Source: Algoriphagus sp. (GTDB lineage: Bacteria > Bacteroidota > Bacteroidia > Cytophagales > Cyclobacteriaceae). Taken from it: a stretch of 64,000 nt of DNA. Positions within the stretch are counted from its first letter, which is position 1. Every line of letters begins with the position of its first letter. Below the pieces are notes generated by a model. It searched no databases. It worked only from the letters and a program-made list of their open reading frames with translations, and was not told the origin of the DNA. Below, piece by piece: positions 42,512 through 52,434 of the stretch. Position numbers and translations under genes: made by a program. The stretch spans positions 36,685 to 100,684 of the forward strand of contig NZ_JAMWZB010000020.1 of the NCBI RefSeq assembly GCF_024305035.1. The letters are read 5' to 3'.

Positions 42512-44215
42512 CTATTTTTTGAAAACCACTTTTCCTCCCATCACGGTCATGGCTACTTTCGTCTTCAAAATCTCATCTTCGGGGACTTCCATGATATTTT
42601 GATCAAAAACGGTAAAATCTGCCGCCTTGCCCACTTCAATAGATCCTTTGAAATCTTCCTCAAACTCGGCATAGGCCCCATCTAAAGTATAGGATTTGAG
42701 GGCTTCTTCCCGGGTCATTTTTTGATCGGCTTCGTAGCCGTTTTCTGGAGTTCCATCCAGCGTTTTTCGGGTCACCGAAGCATAAAAAGAAGGAATCGGA
42801 TCCACCGGCTCTACGGGTGCATCTGTTCCGTTGGTCACTACCGCACCGGATTTCATCAGCTTCTGCCAAACATAAGCCCCGTCAATGATTCGCTTTTCGC
42901 CCAAGCGATCAATCGCCCATGGGCGGTCCGAGCTCAAATGAATGGCCTGCATGGCGGCGATCACACCCATTTCACCAAATCGGGGAATGTCATCGGGATG
43001 AATGTGCTGGGCATGTTCGATCCGAAAACGATGATCGGTTGCTTCTGGATTTTTAGCAAATGCGGCCTCGTAACGATCCAAAATCTCCTGATTGGCGCGA
43101 TCTCCGATAGCGTGAGAACAAACCTGAAACCCTAAAGGCAGGGCTTTCTCGGAAACTTCTGTCACCACAGACATCGGCAAGGTCTCATGGCCTCTATGCC
43201 CAGGACGATCATAGTAATCTTCCAGCAACCATGCACCTCTTGGCCCCAAGGCTCCATCACAATTCAACTTGATTGATCGAACCGTCAGCAAATGATCAGC
43301 CGTGTCGATCATCGGCCCTTTTTGATACCACTCCTCCAAGAGCTCGGGCTGACGACCTGTGAGCATGATGTATTGACGAACGGTGAGTTTGCCTTCGTCT
43401 TTGAATTTCTGCACCAAATCAATCACATCCTGTCCCGAACCCGCATCGTGAAAAGAAGTGATCCCTTTTTCCACCAATTCCTGCAAGGCCAAAGTCAAGG
43501 CTTCTTCTGCCCGCTCGGGGGTCTCTTCGGGAACCAAACGAGCCACTAAATTGGATGCTCTTTCGGTCAATACACCAGTCGGATTTCCCAAATCATCCAA
43601 AATAATCTCTCCGCCCTCGACCTCTCCAGGGCGCTCTCCACTCAAATTTGCAATCCCCGCCATCTCTAGAGCTTTTGCATTCGCGAATGAGGCATGCCCT
43701 GAAGCATGACGAAGAAATACCGGATTGTCTTTGGAGACTTCATTGAGCTTGTCATTGGTTTGAAAGCCTTTGACCATTTTCTCGGGCTTTTCGATCCATT
43801 TATCCTGATGCCACCCACGGCCGGTGATCCAGTCGCCTGGCTGGGCTTTTTCCACGGCTTCAGCTACTTTTTCGACCAATTCATCGTAGGTTTTCACGTA
43901 CATGAGATCAAGCTCAAGTTTATTATAGCCAATTCCCATCAGGTGCGCATGGGATTCAATCAAGCCGGGTGTCATGGTTTTGCCTTCGAGATCAATGACC
44001 TCGGTAGTTTCTCCCGCCCATTCTTGGATTTCGGCAGTCGTTCCCACTGCTTGTATCATGCCATCTTTGACGGCAACAGCCTCCACTTTTGGGTTAGATT
44101 CATCTACGGTATAGATGATGCCATTGATAAAAACTTGGTCTGCGGGATTTTCAGTGCCTGAGCTACAGGAAAACCCGATAAAACTCAATAAGGCTAGGAA
44201 GTAAGTATTTCTCAT
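42512..44215 (-). CDS. YtcJ-like metal-dependent amidohydrolase, lipoprotein
   Basis: 567 residues from ATG at 44215 (M-R-N-T-Y-F-L). The frame is open to 44293, but only this start gives a proper lipoprotein signal (I-G-F-S-C-S-S, Cys about residue 17). Metal-site motif P-G-L-I-E-S-H-A-H, then R-G-W-H-Q-D, L-R-H-A-S-G-H-A-S, I-E-H-A-Q-H-I-H and N-G-T-D-A-P-V-E-P-V-D-P follow the amidohydrolase-3 (YtcJ) pattern. It hydrolyses an unknown amide or related compound in the periplasm or at the outer membrane. Its terminator follows at 42443. Confidence 0.92.
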   Translation of the reverse strand: MRNTYFLALLSFIGFSCSSGTENPADQVFINGIIYTVDESNPKVEAVAVKDGMIQAVGTTAEIQEWAGETTEVIDLEGKTMTPGLIESHAHLMGIGYNKLELDLMYVKTYDELVEKVAEAVEKAQPGDWITGRGWHQDKWIEKPEKMVKGFQTNDKLNEVSKDNPVFLRHASGHASFANAKALEMAGIANLSGERPGEVEGGEIILDDLGNPTGVLTERASNLVARLVPEETPERAEEALTLALQELVEKGITSFHDAGSGQDVIDLVQKFKDEGKLTVRQYIMLTGRQPELLEEWYQKGPMIDTADHLLTVRSIKLNCDGALGPRGAWLLEDYYDRPGHRGHETLPMSVVTEVSEKALPLGFQVCSHAIGDRANQEILDRYEAAFAKNPEATDHRFRIEHAQHIHPDDIPRFGEMGVIAAMQAIHLSSDRPWAIDRLGEKRIIDGAYVWQKLMKSGAVVTNGTDAPVEPVDPIPSFYASVTRKTLDGTPENGYEADQKMTREEALKSYTLDGAYAEFEEDFKGSIEVGKAADFTVFDQNIMEVPEDEILKTKVAMTVMGGKVVFKK

Positions 44216-44280
44216 AAGTTGGTGTTTATTCTGTAGGGGAAAGCTAGGATTTTTCCACAATCCAAACAAAATCATTTTAC

Positions 44281-46347
44281 TCACCTCACCCAAAACTTCT
44301 TTGACAGCTGTCGTCGATTGGCTGTTTGGAGTTGAAATATATAAAGACCGGGATTCAAAACTTCAGTTTGTAGTTCGATTTCCTGACCAGCCTGAATAGT
44401 GATTTCGTCCAAAATTACTTGTCCCATCGCATTGACAATTTTACCTGTGCCCGATTGGTTTGAAATAACTTTGAGGGGACCCGCTGTTGGATTGGGATAC
44501 AATACTAGCTGAAGTCCTTCCAAAGGGGGATCAGTTCCTTGCTCTGCCTTGAGGTAAATCAATCCTCCAGCCCGGGTGCCCAGGATTAAATCGGGATTTT
44601 CTCCCAACACATCCGGCACCAAGGTAATCCAGGTATTTCTCCCTAGTCGGGTTAGGAAATTTTGATTTTGGATGGCAACCTGAACCTCCTCACGCTGGGT
44701 CAGCTCCATGAAGTTTTCGATATAAATCAAAATCCCCCGCTGATCGACGGCATAGAGCCCGGGTTGAGTTCCTGGATTTACTGCCACATTCAGATTTCGA
44801 TTAGCTGGATTATCCTGAAAGCCCAGAAAATTTGACTCTAATAGTTCTGTAGACAAACTTTCAAAATCAACTACATACAAGTCCAACCCCCCATTTTGTG
44901 CGGCTACCAGTAAGTGATCCTGATTTTGATAGCTGAAAAAAACCAAATGATCACCCCGATTCGGTTCAAATCCTGAAAAGTTGATCTCTTCCCACTGATT
45001 ATTTTCCTGTCGAAAGATCCGTTGCTGAGGAATATTTCCCTCAAATCGAATTCCTGTTAACAATTGCCGAGAAACTCCAGACTGATCCTGAAATTCCAAA
45101 TACTGGATTTCGGTCAGGTTCAAGTCTTGAATCGAAAAATCCTGCTCACTTAATTCTACGATCCCATTCTGGAAGTCAAAAACGGCGATTTCACCCAAAA
45201 CCTCTCCCGAACGAGTCACATTGACACCGACAAAGAGCCTTCCTCCATTTTGATTTCCTTGGTAAAAAGGACGGGCATTTTCGCCCAAATCCACTATCTG
45301 ATTTTGCAAAAGCGGATTAAGCGAACCCTCAAATGAAAAAATGGAATTAGCGAAATCTACTCCGTAAACTTGCGCTGCTTCATTGGAATTGGAACTAATG
45401 ATCAACTGCTCATCGATAAAGGCAGGGTTATGAAAAATCGGAAATCGGGGTAATTCTCCCAGCTCGGGAATTTCATTGGAAAATTCATCAAAAAGCGGCT
45501 CTGCCGCTATTCCTTTATTGGGCAAAAAATACAGTACCTCACATTCATCCCTACCCAAAAGCAAATCTGGAATGCCATCTCCATCCAAATCCCGGTAGAG
45601 AATGGAATGCCCGCCTGCATGTTGGATTTTTTGATTTTCCGATGGATCAATTCTCAGCTCCAAACCTGAGCAAGTCTGCCCAAAAGAGATGTCATCGCAG
45701 TCACAAAATTCAAAATTCCCCCAATGGGTCACCGGAAATGCAAATCCATCAATATCCAAATTGCCTGTCCGATCCACAGAAGTATTTTCATAAAACTCCA
45801 GATAATCCCCCGAGGCAAAATTAAACACAACCAGATCCAGATCCCCATCTCCATCCAAATCTTGGATCAATGGCGTGTCCAAATTATTTGCCTGAATATT
45901 GGATCCATTATCCAGCGGAAGGAAATCCCGCGCCACCTCAAAGGAAATATTCCCATCCGATGATGTATTTTTATACGCTTTGATCCCTCTGGCCGTCGAG
46001 GTAAACAGGTCCTTCAATCCGTCTGCATCATAGTCAGCCAGGACTAAAAATCCACTGATGTCAGTTGGAAAAAAATAAGTCCATTCGGGTTGATGGATAA
46101 ACTGATTTCCTTCTTTTTCAAATACAGAAAGCTGGCGCGAATTGATATCCCAAATGACCCACTCTTCCTGCCCGTCAAAATTTAAGTCGATCAATTGAAT
46201 CTGTGCGCTATTGATCCCCCCACTCCAAGCCGAAGGCAACTCTTCCTCATTTTGAGAAAAAACCGGCAGGTTTTCCAGGCTAAAATTAGTCTGGCCAAAA
46301 GACCACTGGGTCAAAAGAAAGAAAAAAGCGGAGAGAAGAAATCGCAT
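44281..46347 (-). CDS. T9SS-secreted VCBS/FG-GAP repeat surface protein
   Basis: 688 residues from ATG at 46347 (M-R-F-L-L-S-A-F); the open frame runs further to 46446 and would overlap murF. Signal peptide ends near residue 18 (S-F-G-Q). The body has several FG-GAP/VCBS propeller repeats with Ca-binding D-x-D-x-D-G-type loops (D-L-D-G-D-G-D-L-D-L, D-L-D-G-D-G-I-P-D-L). The C-terminal about 75 residues form a type A sorting domain (Y-P-N-P-T-A-G, ending K-K-F-W-V-R). It should therefore cross the outer membrane by the type IX system and be attached to the surface. Divergent from murF. Confidence 0.88.
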   Translation of the reverse strand: MRFLLSAFFFLLTQWSFGQTNFSLENLPVFSQNEEELPSAWSGGINSAQIQLIDLNFDGQEEWVIWDINSRQLSVFEKEGNQFIHQPEWTYFFPTDISGFLVLADYDADGLKDLFTSTARGIKAYKNTSSDGNISFEVARDFLPLDNGSNIQANNLDTPLIQDLDGDGDLDLVVFNFASGDYLEFYENTSVDRTGNLDIDGFAFPVTHWGNFEFCDCDDISFGQTCSGLELRIDPSENQKIQHAGGHSILYRDLDGDGIPDLLLGRDECEVLYFLPNKGIAAEPLFDEFSNEIPELGELPRFPIFHNPAFIDEQLIISSNSNEAAQVYGVDFANSIFSFEGSLNPLLQNQIVDLGENARPFYQGNQNGGRLFVGVNVTRSGEVLGEIAVFDFQNGIVELSEQDFSIQDLNLTEIQYLEFQDQSGVSRQLLTGIRFEGNIPQQRIFRQENNQWEEINFSGFEPNRGDHLVFFSYQNQDHLLVAAQNGGLDLYVVDFESLSTELLESNFLGFQDNPANRNLNVAVNPGTQPGLYAVDQRGILIYIENFMELTQREEVQVAIQNQNFLTRLGRNTWITLVPDVLGENPDLILGTRAGGLIYLKAEQGTDPPLEGLQLVLYPNPTAGPLKVISNQSGTGKIVNAMGQVILDEITIQAGQEIELQTEVLNPGLYIFQLQTANRRQLSKKFWVR

Positions 46348-46432
46348 AGTGTAAAGCTCAAAGCTAAATTTAATACGTAGCCTTTTGCCTAAAGATGTGA
46401 TGAATGATTTATTTTGAAGAAAATTTCCGAAT

Positions 46433-47728
46433 ATGAACATTGCCATCCTCTATCAGCTCTTTCTCAAAAGTACCGGAGTAAGTACCGATACCCGAAAAAT
46501 CGAAAAAGGAAATCTGTTTTTTGCACTCAAAGGACCTAATTTCAATGCCAATGAATTTGCAGCAAAAGCCTTGGACATGGGCGCTTCGGCAGTCGTCGTG
46601 GATGAAGCAGCTTACTTTGAAGAGGATGACGAGCGGTATTTTATTGGAGAAAGTGCCCTAGCCTGCCTACAAAAGCTAGCCAATTATCACCGGCATCAAT
46701 TTGATATCCCGGTCATCGGCCTGACCGGCTCCAACGGAAAAACCACATCAAAAGAACTGTTGAATGCCGTGTTAAGCCAGAAATTTAACACGTTGGCTAC
46801 AGAAGGCAACCTTAACAATCACATCGGTGTACCTTTGACTTTACTCCAGCTAAACAAAGAAACTGAGATTGCCATCATCGAAATGGGAGCCAATAAGCAG
46901 GGAGACATTGCCGAACTCTGCGAAATCGCCGAACCCACACACGGCTTTATCACCAATATTGGCAAGGCACATCTTGAAGGAATGGGAGGGCCCGAGGGGG
47001 TGTTGAAAACCAAAACCGAACTTTATCAGCATTTGCGTGCAAATAAAGGAACCGTTTTCATCAACAGTCAAGACCCCATTCTCTCCAATATGATCAAGCG
47101 CTTCGAAAATCCGGTGCTTTATCCGGCAGCAGGCGATTTTTGCCAGGCGCGTTTTTTGGGCGCTGATCCTTTTGTAAAGTTTTCTGTAGAAGAGGTAGAG
47201 GGCGAGCATTTGACTTCACTTATCGGTGCATACAACTTTGGGAACATCGCCAACGCACTAACAATAGGAAAATATTTCGGGGTGGATTTGAAAAAAGCAG
47301 TGAGCGCAATTACGGCTTACCGACCTGAGAACATGCGCTCTCAATTGATCGAAAAACGGAGCAATTTGATCATTCTCGATGCTTACAACGCCAATCCCTC
47401 AAGTATGGAAGCTGCCATCCGAACCTTTGGAAAAATGGAGGGAAAGAAGTATAAAATGGTGATTTTGGGCGATATGTTTGAGTTGGGTGAGCATGCCGAA
47501 GAAGAGCATCGGAAAATCGGGGAAATCGTCAGTGAGTATCGGATTGACAAAATATGTCTTACGGGAAAATTAATGGTTTCAGCTCTAGAAAAAGCTCCCA
47601 ATGCCCTTTATTTTCCAGATCCTTTTTCTTTCCGAAACTGGCTTCAAGACAGCAAACTGGAGGATTATTTAATATTGATTAAAGGCAGTCGAGGTATGAA
47701 GCTGGAGGGATTGGTGGATTTTATTTGA
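46433..47728 (+). CDS. murF: UDP-N-acetylmuramoyl-tripeptide--D-alanyl-D-alanine ligase
   Basis: 431 residues. N-terminal domain with S-T-D-T-R-K-I-E-K-G-N-L-F-F-A-L-K-G (UDP-substrate recognition), the ATP loop G-L-T-G-S-N-G-K-T-T-S-K-E near residues 98-110, E-M-G-A-N in the central domain, and the C-terminal D-A-Y-N-A-N-P-S-S-M. It adds D-Ala-D-Ala to the UDP-MurNAc tripeptide in peptidoglycan synthesis. A monocistronic gene, not in a mur cluster. Its end overlaps the convergent PIN gene by 8 nt. Confidence 0.97.
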   Translation: MNIAILYQLFLKSTGVSTDTRKIEKGNLFFALKGPNFNANEFAAKALDMGASAVVVDEAAYFEEDDERYFIGESALACLQKLANYHRHQFDIPVIGLTGSNGKTTSKELLNAVLSQKFNTLATEGNLNNHIGVPLTLLQLNKETEIAIIEMGANKQGDIAELCEIAEPTHGFITNIGKAHLEGMGGPEGVLKTKTELYQHLRANKGTVFINSQDPILSNMIKRFENPVLYPAAGDFCQARFLGADPFVKFSVEEVEGEHLTSLIGAYNFGNIANALTIGKYFGVDLKKAVSAITAYRPENMRSQLIEKRSNLIILDAYNANPSSMEAAIRTFGKMEGKKYKMVILGDMFELGEHAEEEHRKIGEIVSEYRIDKICLTGKLMVSALEKAPNALYFPDPFSFRNWLQDSKLEDYLILIKGSRGMKLEGLVDFI

Positions 47729-48155
47729 AACTGGAAAGGAAGATTTCCGGTGAAAAAACCGGGATTTGAGACTTTTTATAATCCATTACGTTTCGGGAGA
47801 TAATTGCTTTTATTTCTGGATTGCCTAAAGCTGCTTGGTACGGTATCGAATCTTCAAAATCTTTGATATTGTGTTTAAAAGCTTGAAGGATTTCTTTTTC
47901 TCCTACTGAAAGAATACCACAAAAAGTACAAAAATCTTCGATCATGTAAAGGCTAACTATTCTTCCAACCTTTTTTTTCAGCAAATAATCAACGTTTGAA
48001 ATAGATAAAGAAGAGATAAAAAGCTTAATCTTAGAATTCATTGCAAGCATGAAAATTTCTTGGGATCTATCTGCAAATGTCTTCCGGTCTAGGAAATAAT
48101 CGAGAATTACGTCTGAATCTAAAAAGTTCCAATCTCCTATAAAACATCGCTGCAT
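47721..48155 (-). CDS. PIN-domain protein (putative toxin), no partner seen
   Basis: 144 residues. PIN fold acidic residues: F-L-D-S-D-V-I-L-D-Y-F near residues 11-21 with the first Asp, later Glu/Asp in D-F-E-D-S-I-P-Y (about 95-102), and I-I-S-R-N-V-M-D-Y in the last third. This is the pattern of Bacteroidota VapC-like proteins. The typical upstream antitoxin gene is absent: only 128 nt separate it from the divergent gene at 48284, and no open frame fits. It could be an orphan RNase or a toxin neutralised from elsewhere. Convergent with murF. Confidence 0.75.
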   Translation of the reverse strand: MQRCFIGDWNFLDSDVILDYFLDRKTFADRSQEIFMLAMNSKIKLFISSLSISNVDYLLKKKVGRIVSLYMIEDFCTFCGILSVGEKEILQAFKHNIKDFEDSIPYQAALGNPEIKAIISRNVMDYKKSQIPVFSPEIFLSSFK

Positions 48156-48283
48156 CCGTCAAAAGCACTCCAATTCAAGTTCTAGAAAAATAAGAGACTA
48201 TCTTTGAGCCAAAACCAATTTTCTCCTTCTAAGTTTAAGAACTGGAACAGATCAGAACTCTTACATTAACCTTAATTCTTCCT

Positions 48284-48961
48284 ATGCGTCCTTTTCTCAA
48301 ATTCCTCAGCTCCCTGGCCGAAAACAATAACAAAGAATGGATGGATACCAATCGCGATTGGTATCAAGCGACGCGCCAGGAATTTTTGAAGGATGTGGAG
48401 GTCATCCTAAAAAGGCTAAGGGAATTGGAACCTGAGCTGTCGGCTTTTAAGCCCAAGGACTGCGTATTTCGACAAAATAGAGACATCCGGTTTTCGCCCA
48501 ATAAGGACCCCTACAAAACGAATTTTGGAGCTTACTTTTCGCCCAAAGGAAAAAAATCTCCAGGGCCGGGCTATTACCTTCAGATCCAACCCGGAAACTC
48601 ATTTTTTGCAGGTGGAATCTGGATGCCGGAGGCTGAGAATTTGAAAAAAATCAGGAAGGAAATTGATTACAGTGGGGCTGAACTGGAGAAAATCGAACAT
48701 TCAGCCGAATTCAAAAAGCTGTTCTCGGGAATTGAGGGAGAAAAACTCAAAACCAGTCCGAGGGATTATGAAGCAGATCATCCATACATCGAATACCTAC
48801 GGTTGAAAAGCTTTACGGTATCTCACCCGATTGCTGACAAAGATGTGAATTCCGGTAATTTTATCAACCTCGCATTGGATGGTTTTGGAGTCATGAAGCC
48901 TTTTAATGATTTTCTCGCTAAAGCAATCGAGGAGGTAGAGGACGGCAGCGGAATTCTTTAA
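48284..48961 (+). CDS. DUF2461 (TIGR02453) family protein
   Basis: 225 residues. The N-terminus F-L-K-F-L-S-S-L-A-E-N-N-N-K-E-W-M-D, then R-Q-N-R-D-I-R-F-S-P-N-K-D-P-Y-K-T-N-F-G, and Y-Y-L-Q-I-Q-P-G are the family's conserved blocks. It is a soluble cytoplasmic protein of unknown biochemical function, widely distributed in bacteria. A possible promoter (TTG at 48204, TAAGTTTA at 48230, spacer 23) precedes it but is one base off consensus. Confidence 0.9.
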   Translation: MRPFLKFLSSLAENNNKEWMDTNRDWYQATRQEFLKDVEVILKRLRELEPELSAFKPKDCVFRQNRDIRFSPNKDPYKTNFGAYFSPKGKKSPGPGYYLQIQPGNSFFAGGIWMPEAENLKKIRKEIDYSGAELEKIEHSAEFKKLFSGIEGEKLKTSPRDYEADHPYIEYLRLKSFTVSHPIADKDVNSGNFINLALDGFGVMKPFNDFLAKAIEEVEDGSGIL

Positions 48962-48967
48962 TTAAGG

Positions 48968-49780
48968 CTACCCAAAGTATTTTTCCAAAACTGCGGCTAC
49001 TCCATCTTCTTTGTGGTGAAGGGCCAATTCTTTGCAGACCGCTTTTAACTCAGGGCGTCCATTAGCTACAGCAACTCCCCAGCCCACAGACTGAATCAAA
49101 TCGATGTCATTGTAATTATCTCCAAAGGCAATCACCTGATCCAATCCAAAATCATAATTTCTCTCCAAAAGCAACTTTAAAGCTGAAGCTTTTGAGATTT
49201 TTCGGGGTGCAATTTCGATATACGTATCCTTTGAACGATACAAGTGTAGCTGATCACCGAATCTTAGGTGCAATTCGCCAAATAGCCAATGGATCAAATT
49301 CGATTCACCCATACACATGATTTTATGTGCGCCAGATTGAGCTTTCCTCCAATCTTGGAGAAGATTCTCCAAAGCCATCCAAGTCGGATTTACTTTTGTG
49401 TTTTTAACTTCACGCAAAGACCAATAATCCTCCTTTTCTTCGTACCACTGCTCACCTTGAAAAACGCTCAAATGGATTTCCTCTCCTTTGCAAAGCGCAT
49501 AAATGGACTGAAGAATAGAAAAAGGAATTTCCGTAGAATCTAAAATTTGCCCATTTCCATCCAGTACAAATCCTCCATTATAGCAAATCAAGGGTTCCTG
49601 TAGTCGACCCAAATCCTGTTGTAAATGCCGCATGGCATCAGGCATGCGGGAACTTGCCAAAATCAGAGGAATTGACTTGGGAATGTTTTTCACAATCGCT
49701 TTCAATCTCGGTGAAAGATCTCTATCCGAATTGAGAAGGGTACCGTCAATATCGGTACAAATGGCTTTGAATTGCATCAA
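48968..49780 (-). CDS. Cof-type HAD phosphatase
   Basis: 270 residues. Motif I D-I-D-G-T-L-L-N (Asp10 and Asp12), motif II L-A-S-S-R near residue 43, Lys in K-A-S-A-L-K-L-L-L, and motif III/IV G-D-N-Y-N-D-I-D-L-I. The C2-type cap domain sits between motifs II and III. It dephosphorylates small phosphorylated metabolites such as sugar phosphates or nucleotides, with broad specificity in this family. Its start overlaps the stop of the small membrane protein gene by 4 nt. Confidence 0.92.
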   Translation of the reverse strand: MMQFKAICTDIDGTLLNSDRDLSPRLKAIVKNIPKSIPLILASSRMPDAMRHLQQDLGRLQEPLICYNGGFVLDGNGQILDSTEIPFSILQSIYALCKGEEIHLSVFQGEQWYEEKEDYWSLREVKNTKVNPTWMALENLLQDWRKAQSGAHKIMCMGESNLIHWLFGELHLRFGDQLHLYRSKDTYIEIAPRKISKASALKLLLERNYDFGLDQVIAFGDNYNDIDLIQSVGWGVAVANGRPELKAVCKELALHHKEDGVAAVLEKYFG

Positions 49781-50049
49781 TCGATTTGGGACCAGTCTAC
49801 TTCGTCGGCAAAATTGGCAAAAAAGCCAAACCCGATAATCGCTACAAAGAGAATAGAAATCCCGATAAAAATCAAGGTCACGATGAGTTCTGCTTTGGCC
49901 CAGTTGGACTTATTTTTATCCGTATTGGAGTCCACCGCCCAGACGATTAGCATGATAAATCCGATTAACGGGATTTTGCTGACTAGGACAGAAATAATCC
50001 AATCTCCCAGACTGAGGGGTGGTTTTTTGAATTCTTCGGGCATTTGCAT
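49777..50049 (-). CDS. small two-TM hypothetical protein
   Basis: 90 residues with two hydrophobic segments (about 16-40 and 56-77) separated by a charged loop containing D-K-N-K-S-N-W-A-K-A-E-L. It may be a DUF4870- or YckD-like small membrane protein, but I cannot name the family. It is coupled to the HAD gene (4-nt overlap) and lies 17 nt after the lipoprotein gene, so it belongs to a minus-strand operon 52061-48968. Confidence 0.6.
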   Translation of the reverse strand: MQMPEEFKKPPLSLGDWIISVLVSKIPLIGFIMLIVWAVDSNTDKNKSNWAKAELIVTLIFIGISILFVAIIGFGFFANFADEVDWSQID

Positions 50050-50066
50050 AGCGCTAGGATTTAGGG

Positions 50067-50489
50067 TTAGAAAAAATCCGAAATCTCAAAACTGTATTCC
50101 TGCATGGCAAAATTCTCTGAGTTTTGAGGATCGGACTGAAGAAACTGTACGGTAATTTGCTGATAATCTGCTGCATTTTCAAAATCTCTCAGATAAATTT
50201 CAGCACATTTCCTAGCTAACACTTCTGGCCTATCCCCCATTAGAGTTGGATCGCCATTTTCTAATTTCAAAAAAATCTCTCCTTGATCATTTGTTTTTTG
50301 GATCGAAATGCTAACATTTTGAAACCCTGCTAAGTCAGCAATTTCCTGAGAAGGGAGAAACCCATCTCCAACGAGGAGATTCATTCCATTCATTGCTACC
50401 TTAATCAGGGACTTTGGCTCGCAAGCACAGCTTCCAAGCAAAAAAATAGCCATCAGGGAGATGATGGCTTTAAGAAAAATTGATTTCAT
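50067..50489 (-). CDS. hypothetical lipoprotein
   Basis: 140 residues. Lipoprotein signal with L-L-G-S-C-A-C (Cys about residue 21). The mature domain is a small alpha/beta protein (Q-E-I-A-D-L-A-G-F, D-Y-Q-Q-I-T-V-Q-F-L), with no recognised family. It lies 3 nt after the T9SS protein gene and 17 nt before the two-TM gene, suggesting one operon. Confidence 0.6.
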   Translation of the reverse strand: MKSIFLKAIISLMAIFLLGSCACEPKSLIKVAMNGMNLLVGDGFLPSQEIADLAGFQNVSISIQKTNDQGEIFLKLENGDPTLMGDRPEVLARKCAEIYLRDFENAADYQQITVQFLQSDPQNSENFAMQEYSFEISDFF

Positions 50490-50492
50490 TGT

Positions 50493-52061
50493 TTAATTTC
50501 TTAAGATTTTAATTCGATTGATCCGGTTATCCCAAATGACTTCAAGCACATAGAATCCAGAAGGAATGGGACCAAAGTACGAATTAAAAGTGATTTTTGA
50601 ATTTGCCGGCATGGGGATGGATTTCCGTCCTAGTTCACCCGAGGGTCCAACCAATCGAAGCTCAATCTTTTGTCCTAAGATATCTTCGTTTCCGAGAAAT
50701 GCCAGCTCCAAATTTTCACCTGGAACGCTCGGATTAGGAAATAAGGTCCAATCACTCACCAGAGCTTTGGGGACTTCCCGACGTACCAAAAGCACTGAAC
50801 TATAATAATCTGCATCTTTGGTCTTTTTTCGGATTCTGTAGTAGAGTTGATCCTGATTAAAGGCAAAAGCTGAATCTTGGAAGTGATAGCTGGTTTTCTC
50901 AATTTTCTGGTTCGGAACTTCAATAGTACCGATCACTTGAAATTTTTCTTGGGCTTGAGTTTTTCGTTGAATTTCAAATTCACCTGGATCAGCTTCTTTA
51001 TTTGTTTCCCAAGAAATGCTGATTTGATCCGAATTTTTGTCCCAATAAGCTTCCAAAAATGAGAGGTCTAAGGAGAGAATTGCCGCAACATCAAGAAAAT
51101 ATTCTACAATTTGAATACAGCCATTGGCATCAACTACAGTCAGTTCATACCAGCCAGTATAAAGGTTGAAAATATCTTGATCGGTACTGTAAAAACCATC
51201 TGGTCCTATCCATTCGAAGGAATATGGTTCTGTTCCACCTGTTACCGTAACGGCAATGGCCCCTGTATTTTCGTCCATTCGAGTAGGGGTTATATCAACG
51301 ATAATTTCAAAATTCTCCCCTACTACTATTTCCTTCACCACCGTGCGAGTAACTGTGCCGTCTGAAGATTGCAAACTCACTGAATACGTCCCCGGCTCAT
51401 CAAAATCAACTACAGGGTTTTCTTCTATAGAAGTCCCAAAAGGTCCAAAATCCCAAAGATAATCGTAATCAAAAGGTTCTTCACCCCCAATCGTCTCATT
51501 GATAAATCGAATTCTCGTATTGCATTGAAACGGCTCATAAGTGAAATTAGGGACAAGTGGAATTACTGCTGTAATTCCCGGCTCATTAAAATAACATTGA
51601 GCATTTACATTTTTATCCGGAGGCACACATACTGTTCCTGTGGGATCACTATTCCCCGTATTCCAATACATAAAAATATCTCGAAGCTCGATCACATCAC
51701 CCCAGTTCCAAGTGAATGAAATCACGAATTCCGGTTGTAATAAAGTCACATATTGACCCTCAAAAAGACAACTTTCCTCATTTTCACTGGAAAGCGTGTT
51801 GTTTACAAAAATATCGTAAGTTATATAAACTGTACTGGCATTATTTGAATTCCCATTTAGGGTTACCCAGATTTGACCAGTTACTTCATCTCCAAGTTCG
51901 TAATCATCATTTACGTCAAAGGGCTCCCCTGCACTATTTCTTAATTCAACTGTTTCCACAACGATGTTTTCTTGGGGGCAATTTTGGGAATAAACCCCTC
52001 CTGCGGAATTCAGAAAAATGAATACCCAAAATAATAGCCATATATACCCACTTCTTGTCAT
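50493..52061 (-). CDS. T9SS surface protein with PKD-like domain
   Basis: 522 residues from ATG at 52061 (M-T-R-S-G-Y-I-W); the open frame extends to 52097, but the signal peptide fits this start (cleavage near V-Y-S-Q). Middle: beta-sandwich domains, including a PKD-type region (Y-D-Y-L-W-D-F-G, F-D-E-P-G-T-Y-S-V-S-L near residues 215-245) and a fibronectin-like part. C-terminus: sorting domain with F-P-N-P-S-V-P-G-E-N-L and the end R-I-K-I-L-R-N. It is probably secreted via T9SS and surface-bound, with an adhesive or structural role. Confidence 0.85.
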   Translation of the reverse strand: MTRSGYIWLLFWVFIFLNSAGGVYSQNCPQENIVVETVELRNSAGEPFDVNDDYELGDEVTGQIWVTLNGNSNNASTVYITYDIFVNNTLSSENEESCLFEGQYVTLLQPEFVISFTWNWGDVIELRDIFMYWNTGNSDPTGTVCVPPDKNVNAQCYFNEPGITAVIPLVPNFTYEPFQCNTRIRFINETIGGEEPFDYDYLWDFGPFGTSIEENPVVDFDEPGTYSVSLQSSDGTVTRTVVKEIVVGENFEIIVDITPTRMDENTGAIAVTVTGGTEPYSFEWIGPDGFYSTDQDIFNLYTGWYELTVVDANGCIQIVEYFLDVAAILSLDLSFLEAYWDKNSDQISISWETNKEADPGEFEIQRKTQAQEKFQVIGTIEVPNQKIEKTSYHFQDSAFAFNQDQLYYRIRKKTKDADYYSSVLLVRREVPKALVSDWTLFPNPSVPGENLELAFLGNEDILGQKIELRLVGPSGELGRKSIPMPANSKITFNSYFGPIPSGFYVLEVIWDNRINRIKILRN

Positions 52062-52097
52062 CAATTTAAGGCTTTTCAGGACTTCAAAAGTACACAA

Positions 52098-52434
52098 TGC
52101 AGAAATACAAAAACATGATTTAAATCACTGATATTCTTTGTTTTAAATGATCTTTTTTACAAATAATGAAAAGCTCATTTCCCAATATTTTTTTTGGATT
52201 TTGTCCCGCAATTAGGCTAAACTTTTTTTAAAAAAATCTTATAAATTCTTCTAAAGAATCAATTTTTCTACCCAAAGCAGACCCGAAAATTTAGGAATAA
52301 ACCGGATTTAGCATTACTCAATACCCCTCCCAAATCAAACTCGAGAACTAGAAAATAAATAATAATGTTAAGATCGAACCCATTTGAGCGGAGTGAATTC
52401 GAAAAACCGCGGCTAGACAGCCGAGCAAATTTCA
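52098..52434. other. AT-rich intergenic region, no gene seen
   Basis: 337 nt between the T9SS protein gene and the tRNA-Ala terminator. I find only short frames here and no clear promoter or RNA. Confidence 0.5.
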
